The notes under the pieces were generated by a model. That model saw only the letters and a list, made by a program, of their open reading frames with translations, was not told the DNA's origin and did no database searches. 64,000 nucleotides of DNA from Tipula vernalis (Eukaryota > Arthropoda > Insecta > Diptera > Tipulidae). The position numbers were made by a program, and so were the translations under genes. Each line of letters begins with the position of its first letter. The first letter of the stretch is position 1. Shown in pieces: positions 57,880 to 64,000 of this stretch. The DNA lies in assembly GCA_958295665.1 (NCBI GenBank), contig OY282560.1:191210061-191274060 (forward strand). The letters run 5' to 3'.

Positions 57880-58300
57880 TCGTAACAGGGATAAATGTTA
57901 TGGGGCAACCAGACGGCGAAGCCAGCTTCGGTTCCTTCAAACTGACTTCTAACCTTTCCACTTTACCGACTGTTGCCATCCGCTCATCCGATTCCTGCTC
58001 TTCTCTTCGTACTCTTTCCACAGAAGATGGTGATCCGTGCCGCTTTCCCCTTGCTTCCAAACAATCTCGCGAGATGTGGCCAATCCTGTTACATACCCAA
58101 CATCTTCGCTCGCTGCTTCTAGACCTGTGTCCCGACCGTATAACACTCCGACAGTTCATTGAGATGTGACCTAACTTGTCATATTTGCAACACCTAGGCC
58201 TGCCTCTTTTGACTGTCGGTACCATTCGCTCCAGGCTGCCGTTCGTGTCTGAATTCATTTGGTGCCTGAATGATGATTCACAAGATTTATTACAACACAT
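57746..58300 (-). pseudogene. Gypsy copy 2 Gag nucleocapsid part
   Basis: Two CCHC knuckles, CCKYDKLGHISMNC and CWVCNRIGHISRDC, followed by a basic, Ser/Arg-rich region (GKRHGSPSSVERVRREEQE) and CPITFIPVTSEARGE. The capsid part is missing and the frame starts inside the LTR/leader, so this is a deletion product. The last 130 bp overlap the protease in a different frame. Confidence 0.7.
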
Positions 58301-58309
58301 TTTATCAAT

Positions 58310-58668
58310 AAAAATTCACAAAATCACTTTATATAAATTATTCTCAAATTTTACTGATCACTTTTACTTTTAAATTTACACTAAAACACTTTTTAAATCA
58401 CTTTTTAATTCCTTTTAATCTTTACACTAACGCTTACCAAAAAATTACTAATAATCTTACAAGTTTACTCTATCGCGTTCCAAATACTAATAATACAATT
58501 CGACCTTGTTCGCCTTTTTATATAAACAAACCAAGCTTCTCGAAAGTTCATGACTTTTCCAGTTAGAATAGTGTAACAATTTTATCATGGAAAATTCCAT
58601 TTTAGTAAAGTTAAACATTGAGCTATTAATTTAACTTCTTCTATTACACACTAGGTGTCACCGTCACA
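58310..58668 (-). repeat. Gypsy copy 2 5' LTR
   Basis: Minus strand: starts TGTGACGGTGACACCTAG at 58668 and runs through a likely transcription start region (tatataaaaaggcg). The right side is similar to the plus-strand LTR at 58698 up to ...aataaatcttgtg near 58285-58310. The exact end is uncertain. Confidence 0.65.
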
Positions 58669-58697
58669 ATATGTCATTTATTGCCATATTACAATAT

Positions 58698-59085
58698 TGT
58701 TACGGTGACACCTAGGGTGTAATAGAATAAGCTAAATTAATAGCTCAATATTTTATTGTACTAAAATTGAATTTTCCATGATAAAACTGTTCTAAATGTT
58801 TCTGGACTATTCTTACTGAAAAAGTCATGAATTTTCTAGAAGTTTGGTTTGTGTATATAAAAAGGCGATCAAAGTCGAATTGGATTATTAGTATTTGACA
58901 AGCGATATTGTGAACATTAAAAAGGAATTAAAAAGTGATTTAAAAGGTAAAATTGTGCAAAAATTATAAAAAGTGAATTTGTGAATTATAGTTTTAAAAA
59001 TTGTGTTGAAATAATTCTTGTGTTCAATAAATAAATTCGTTAGTTTTAAATTGAATTATTTTGTTTTTATTCACAATCCAGCGAT
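58698..59085 (+). repeat. Gypsy LTR in opposite orientation (solo or truncated element)
   Basis: Plus strand: starts TGTTACGGTGACACCTAG, includes tatataaaaaggcgatc and aataaataaattcg, and ends near ...TTATTCACA at ~59085. It is head-to-head with the minus-strand LTR at 58668, separated by 29 bp. No internal element sequence is recognised after it. Confidence 0.65.
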
Positions 59086-59183
59086 TCGACCACAGAAGCA
59101 CAGAACGTAATACGCCAAGGGTCCTGTGGCCCTATTCTTTATTTTATTCATCCAAAATTTGCTTATTTATATTTATCACACTG

Positions 59184-60625
59184 TTTTTTGAAGGGCTGTA
59201 TCTTTGTGAAAGACGGTCGTACAGGGATGAAAAAAATCAGTTTAAAGCTCCAATTATTTCGGCTCGAGATTTTTTACCAAACGATTTTTGTGAGATATCG
59301 TTATCGCGAAATCAAAAGAAATAGTACCAGGCCAAAAATTGTCCATTAGGCCAGTTGGCTTGTTAATTTAGCTTCAATTTAATTTCTTTTTGGTTTCTCT
59401 ACGTCAATTTTTTTGCTGAAATTTCTAACTTTGAATGAAAAGGGATCCTTTTGTATTTGATCATCGATATCTTCAGCAACCAATTGCACAGTTAATTTTT
59501 AACCAGCTTTATAAACTTGAGTAAATTTCCTAAAAGACCTTCAAATGGTTATTTGAGAAAAAACAAATTTTTTACCTTCAACACCAATTTGAAAAAAGTA
59601 CAAAATAATGACTTTTCATGATTTTCTAGTAACGATAGTAACTACACATATATTGATCAGAAAACTAATGTTGCCAGGTTTCCTTTACACCTTAATGTAT
59701 TTGTAGTAGCCCTGTACCTTTTCAAATTAATCCATCCAGCCGTTTTTCCGGACAAATTGATCAAAGTTTTCCAAAACAATTAAAGGGACAACTGATCATT
59801 AAAATAGAAAAAACAATTTTTTCGGCTTTTTTCACAATTTTGCATTAGTAACTGTTAACCCTTAACGATCGAAAGATTTTTTTGTAATATTTGCTCATAA
59901 GACGACAGAAAATTAGTCGAAGTTCTGGAATATGGCCAATTATTATGGCCAAGTATACCGAAATTGTTTCTTTTAGTTTGATGATCACTTGTCCCTTTAA
60001 TTGTTTGGTAAAACTTGGATCAATCTATTAGGGATTTAGGGATTTTTTTTAATTTGATAATGTATAGGGCTATTAGGGATACATTAAGCTCTAAAAACAC
60101 TTGGCCACATTCGTCTTCTCATTAATATTTGTAAAGTATCTGCCGTTACTAAAAAACCATAAAAATAATTTTTTAGTAATTTTGTCAAATTAGTATTGAG
60201 GGTTAAATTTTTTTTTCTGCCCTCAAATTAGCTGTTCAATTATTGGTTGCTGAGATATCAAAGAATGAATGCTGAGATATCGATGAAGACAAAAGGATTA
60301 TTTATCATTCAAAGTCATATACATATCTAAGAAAAATTTGATGTAAAGAGACCAAATAGAAATTAAATTGAAGCTTAAATAACAAGCTAACCGACAGATG
60401 CATTAGTTTAACTTAAAAAAAAAAAAATTCTGAGCCCGTGGATCCTTAAAATAAAAATTGGAAAATTTTTGTCTCGCCCTATTTCATATTCTTGCACGAT
60501 AACGGTATCTGACAAAAATGTTCTGCTAAAAAATCTCGAAACCAGAGACTTGAAGTTTTAAAATGCTTGTTTTCCATCTCTGTACAACCGTTTTTTATAA
60601 AGATGCTATTAGCTCTTCAAAAAAT
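59184..60625. repeat. Large foldback palindrome (1.44 kb)
   Basis: The left arm (59184-59830) and right arm (59957-60625) are inverted copies along nearly their full length, with a ~126-bp loop. Examples: ttttttgaagggctg / cagctcttcaaaaaa-type ends; cttcaatttaatttct at about 59370 and agaaattaaattgaag at about 60356; caattaaagggacaa near 59779 and ttgtccctttaattg near 59989. The arms are visibly diverged. No coding frame. It looks like a foldback/MITE-type DNA element. Confidence 0.8.
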
Positions 60626-62290
60626 TGAAAAAAAAAGTTGTTCCTTTAATTTTTTGGAGTAGTGGTTTGACAGGTGAACGTCAGTTATAGTGAATATTAT
60701 GCAATAATGGTAAATTAATTTTGTCCACCTCAATTCTTGTTTAAAGTGTTAATCAAATTTAAATGTGGCCTCTATTGAATGTACAAAGTACGAATATTGT
60801 TTATTTGAAGATAATTTTACAGCTAAGACACGAGTCAACTGGAAATAATCAATTATAAAAAAAAGATCTTTGGTAAAATATGGTTTTTAAGAAGAAAGTT
60901 AATAATTAACCGCCATTGCGAGCTTAACCAACTGTAACAGAAAAAGTTCAGGGCGAACTATAAACCAGAAATTTAAAAACAGAAACTTGGCAACCTGTTG
61001 TGCACCGGTGCCTTGACCACACTGAATTGGTGGTAGTGACTATCGGAGACAACCGGAGTGAATCAGCAAATCGGCCAATAGCGATATGTAGAGTCTTTTA
61101 GCTTATTTTATAATTTTGAATTAATGGCACATATGGAAAGCGCTGCAGAAAAATAAGGCTTGTTGCAACGGGGTGCAACGGATTTATCACAACAAAAAAA
61201 CAGTTTAAAGATTTTCTACGTTCTTGTTGGACGCAATTGTATAGTCAATTTTGGTGTATAGAATCGCCATTCATTGTGCGTTTTGTGTTGCTCTTTGAAA
61301 TACTTCCGAATACCCTTAAAAAAAAGAAAAGTGACAAAAGATGTGAGGAAAATTTAAAGAGAACAGAATAAAAAAATGTGGTTGAGTTTTATATTAAGAA
61401 GTTGAATGGCTATTTGTGTCCATGCCCGATTCAGTGATTGTTTTTGTGTTTGGGATCAATTCAAAACAGTCACCTAAATATCAGTGACTGGTTGTTCTGG
61501 TGTTATCTATAGCCCAACCGAATTTCAACTTTACTGAGTATAAGCAGTAAAAGCAGGCGTATTTATCAAGGAACATAGATGAACGAGCGATTTGAAAGGG
61601 GGATGAGTATTCAGGACACTTATCGATGAAAATTTCCCACCAGCTCAGTTTTTCCATTCAGCTAGCGCCGTTCGGAGTAGATTACTTTATTGAGCATAGT
61701 CTGGTTCACCAAATGGCGTTTCAGATTCCAAGCTGGAGGGTTCAACATTTTTTTTCCGGTGACATTTATTTTGTTCTTTTTTTTCATTTTGCTATTCCTT
61801 CTTCAGTACTACTCTGTAATCCATTGGAATGAGGTCAGCATGGGCGTTGCAAATCCTGTGGAGACCGCAAATCAATCGGATGGAACTTTTATAAACAATA
61901 ATAATAAATAATTAAAAATAAGAATAGAACCACAAAACTAAATCTATAATAATAGTAACAGCTATGTATTGTATTTGGCAACTCACTATTTTTACCTGTA
62001 GAGTTGCTTTAAGTGCACTGTTAAATATTCTTTTAAATATCATTTATCTTCTATTGTTGGCTGGACAGGGGCCTGAGTTGACCAAAGAAAGTTGGTGAAC
62101 GAAATCCAGAGTCAAAATCAAAACACAAGTAGTTTCAATATCTAAATTTAACATTTTTGTTGTTTGTTCGTAAACTAATATGTATTATTATAAAATATTT
62201 TATTTAATAAAACACAATTATTTTGGTTTTGTCATTTTCTTACTGTGATATTAATTTTTAAAATTGAAATTACGGTCGGATGTTTCTCCT
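60626..62290. other. Stretch without recognisable gene
   Basis: AT-rich. Two overlapping frames at 61626-61911 include a hydrophobic run (FFPVTFILFFFFILLFLL) but no recognised family and no supporting context. They are most likely chance frames. Confidence 0.4.
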
Positions 62291-62295
62291 TTATC

Positions 62296-62925
62296 AAATT
62301 TATAACAAATATTTACTAACCTTATCTTTAAAAAAATTGCTTTTTATATCTTTTTTTTGTGCTCACGTGACCTATGAATCTCCCCTCCCATCTATTTTAT
62401 TGTTTTCTTTAAATAAGAAAAGGGACCTTCTTTCTTTACATAAGAATTCGAGAACTACAAAAATACAAACTAGGGAATCGAATCAAACGACTTAACATAA
62501 ATACAGACACTGTAATCTACAAGAATCTTGTAATGTATTCCCTAACTTCTATATCGGACAAACTGGTAGCAGTTTCGAAGCCCGATTTACGGAACAAATA
62601 TAAGAAATCGGAAAACCGCAACGTAAACATAATTACACTGACATCAACACAAACTCACAGCTATTAAACGTAGCAAATATCAATTTTACACATACACGCC
62701 AGATGGACAACAAGTTATTTCTGTCTTTTTTTTAGGCTTCTGATTTTTTCTATAAAAAAAGGAGGGCGGTAGCTACCCCCTTTACTTACATTAAAGGTAA
62801 TGAAAAAATAAAATATACGAGAGAGGGGACTCACAAGTCACATAGGCATAACAAATAGGAGGTAAAAGCAGTTTTTTAATATAAGTTTTGTTAGCATTTG
62901 TTAGAAATTTGATAGGGGGTAACAA
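62296..62925 (+). mobile_element. Penelope-like element remnant with inverted flanks
   Basis: A GIY-YIG endonuclease piece (62499-62720) lies between two inverted copies of a ~130-bp segment (62296-62435 and the complement of 62780-62925; both read tatcaaattt.taacaaat... and a tgacct/tgactt...gaatctcccctc-like core). Inverted terminal copies are a known habit of Penelope-like elements. RT is not present. Confidence 0.5.
62499..62720 (+). pseudogene. GIY-YIG endonuclease fragment of a Penelope-like element
   Basis: The frame reads KYRHCNLQESCNVFPNFYIG then QTGSSFEARFTEQI and stops at 62601-62603. The downstream frame HNYTDINTNSQLLNVANINF continues the family-like sequence with a shift. The Y...C....C.......FYIGQTG..F..R..E pattern is that of Penelope-like GIY-YIG nucleases, with the Cys pair that distinguishes them from bacterial ones. 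The Arg (ARF) and Glu (TEQ) of the active site are present. The nuclease would cut target DNA. RT and linker upstream are absent. Confidence 0.6.
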
Positions 62926-62929
62926 AAAG

Positions 62930-63536
62930 TAAATGTCGCAGTGTTTCAAATAAAAGTAAATGTCACAGTAACGAAGTGACAAAAGTATTGTGTTTCATTA
63001 TACAACGTAAAAAAGTTTCAATATCGATTTTTAGGAAGAGATTAGCAGTCTTGCTAAAGATAACCACAAGCAGCAATTTTTTTGAATAATGTAAAGGAAT
63101 TGAATAGTCTTAATTTTTGTATATTATAATATAGAAAACACCGGTTCAAGTTCAGAAGAATAAATCTTTTGAATTTATTTATATTTTAATCCAAGCCTTT
63201 CAAATACTCTTTTATTGGTCTCAAAATACTCAAGTCAATTGGGTAACAACATTGACTAAGTTCAATGATGAGTTTCAATGTTGAGTCAACATTGAATAAG
63301 TTTCAATTTTCTGGATTTTTTTGGTTTTTTTAGTCAGCGGCTTTTATAATCTTTAAGGGGAGAAAATATAGTGGCTCAAGGCTGGTTTTGAACCTCCCAA
63401 AACATTCTGTCGTATCGTATTTTTTTACAAGACATTTCCATTAGAATGATGTTCTTTGCTGGGTAGATTTTGTTGTACTCTTTATTCTAGATCATCTTAT
63501 TTTAATATTTTAATTTGATTTTAGTTTTAATTATTA
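62930..63536. other. Upstream region of the LINE at the window end
   Basis: AT-rich, with a tandem pair (aagtaaatgtcgcagt / aagtaaatgtcacagt) at about 62928-62970 and local repeats of attga.taagtttcaat around 63230-63310. No ORF1 recognised. Confidence 0.4.
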
Positions 63537-64000
63537 ATGTTAAATTTTGATGATCTGGATCAGGATAGTATTGATGACGTTGATTTCAACATTTTAGTAG
63601 ATGAGTTTAATAATCAATTAAATGTAAAAATTTTTTCTTTATTTCATGTTAACATTAGAAGTTTGCGGTCGAATTTTAACTTGCTTCTAGTGAATTTGGC
63701 AACCTTGAGTGTACTACCTGAGTTAATTTTGGTGTCTGAAATATGGATCAACTCTAACGAAACTAACCTATATCAAATAGATGGATATCATTTTTTTGTT
63801 TTATGCAATGATCAAGAAAGAGCAGGAGGAGTTGCTATTTATGTTAAAGAATCAGTTTCGGCAGAAGCTACTTATCATCATCTGGCTACAGCGGATTGCT
63901 TAGGTATAAAATTCACTTATGAAGGGAGCGAGTACCAATGTCTTTGTTTATATAGATACCATAAATTTAGTATAGACCAGTTTGTACATGAATTTGAAAT
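63537..64000 (+). CDS. LINE ORF2 endonuclease, 5' part, runs off window
   Basis: An uninterrupted frame from ATG 63537 to the window end (154 codons): MLNFDDLDQDSIDDVDFN, then the APE-type endonuclease start FHVNIRSLRSNFNLLL (catalytic Asn), PELILVSEIWINSNETNLY (catalytic Glu) and ERAGGVAIYVKESV, and CLGIKFTYEGSEYQCLCLYR. This is the N-terminus of ORF2 of a CR1/Jockey-like LINE, similar in style to the minus-strand endonuclease at 26500-27743. No stop or frameshift is seen, so this copy may be better preserved than the others. A few acidic residues precede the domain, so the true start could lie upstream. Confidence 0.8.
   Translation, partial: MLNFDDLDQDSIDDVDFNILVDEFNNQLNVKIFSLFHVNIRSLRSNFNLLLVNLATLSVLPELILVSEIWINSNETNLYQIDGYHFFVLCNDQERAGGVAIYVKESVSAEATYHHLATADCLGIKFTYEGSEYQCLCLYRYHKFSIDQFVHEFE

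Larger units (their letters stand above)
56962..58668 (-). mobile_element. Ty3/Gypsy copy 2, internal deletion derivative
   Basis: 5' LTR (58668-~58310), zinc-knuckle gag (58300-57960), protease (57879-57475), then directly the integrase C-terminus (57429-57169) and a 3' LTR piece (57125-56962). RT, RNase H and most of integrase are absent. Same family as copy 1: similar zinc knuckle, protease and LTR. Confidence 0.75.

Noticed and set aside
56068..57952. Several plus-strand frames of 85-198 aa
   Set aside because: They are shadows of the minus-strand Gypsy gag and protease frames, which carry real motifs.
61626..61911. Two overlapping plus-strand frames with a hydrophobic run
   Set aside because: The run comes from T-rich DNA; there is no splice, homology or context support.

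Overview
The window is eukaryotic, very AT-rich DNA made almost entirely of transposable elements and simple or satellite repeats. I find no convincing host gene in 64 kb. The element mix (BEL/Pao LTR elements primed by tRNA-Tyr, Jockey-clade and R1/LOA-like LINEs, Ty3/Gypsy elements, a P/THAP9-like remnant, a Harbinger element, a Penelope-like GIY-YIG remnant) points to an insect, probably a fly (Diptera). That assignment is an inference. The region looks like pericentromeric or other repeat-dense heterochromatin.
Layout. 1-900: decayed P-like transposase tail. 1243-14303: old BEL element A, broken in two by a younger BEL element B (4299-11021, TSD ACTTT). 14557-21129: a third BEL element C (TSD ATGAT), inserted in a probable LINE scrap. 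B and C have LTR pairs under 1% diverged, whereas A carries many stops. 21135-23400: AT-rich, no gene. 23425-25700 (-): R1/LOA-like LINE scrap. 25760-26095 (+): LINE RT scrap. 26440-28260 (-): CR1/Jockey-like LINE with ORF1 and endonuclease but no RT. 28940-38235: a degenerate ~21-bp GAATTCTGACA satellite with two hairpin elements in inverted orientation. A Harbinger DNA transposon (31499-37338) sits in it and is itself split by a Jockey LINE (32663-~35580, minus).
39780-43793 (+): Jockey LINE with an 860-bp intron-bearing insertion. 44180-45225: tandem ~348-bp repeats. 46735-47617 (+): another Jockey 3' half. 50291-52800 (+): Gypsy element with tRNA-Lys primer site, joined to LINE RNase H sequence (52830-53530). 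53735-54270: GTTGG-anchored repeats. 54419-55335: 10-bp CTCAACCATC satellite. 55337-58668 (-): two degenerate copies of another Gypsy family sharing an LTR, followed head-to-head by an LTR on the plus strand (58698-~59085). 59184-60625: a 1.44-kb foldback palindrome. 62296-62925: inverted repeats around a Penelope-like GIY-YIG fragment. 63537-64000 (+): a LINE endonuclease reading frame that runs off the window.
Most elements are inactive: gag, protease, RT, RNase H and integrase modules are recognisable but carry frameshifts, stops or deletions. The nested insertions give a relative order: A before B; the probable LINE scrap before C; satellite before Harbinger before Jockey LINE. The least explained structures are the hairpin/satellite complex, the 1.44-kb foldback and the intron-bearing insertion at 42217-43075.
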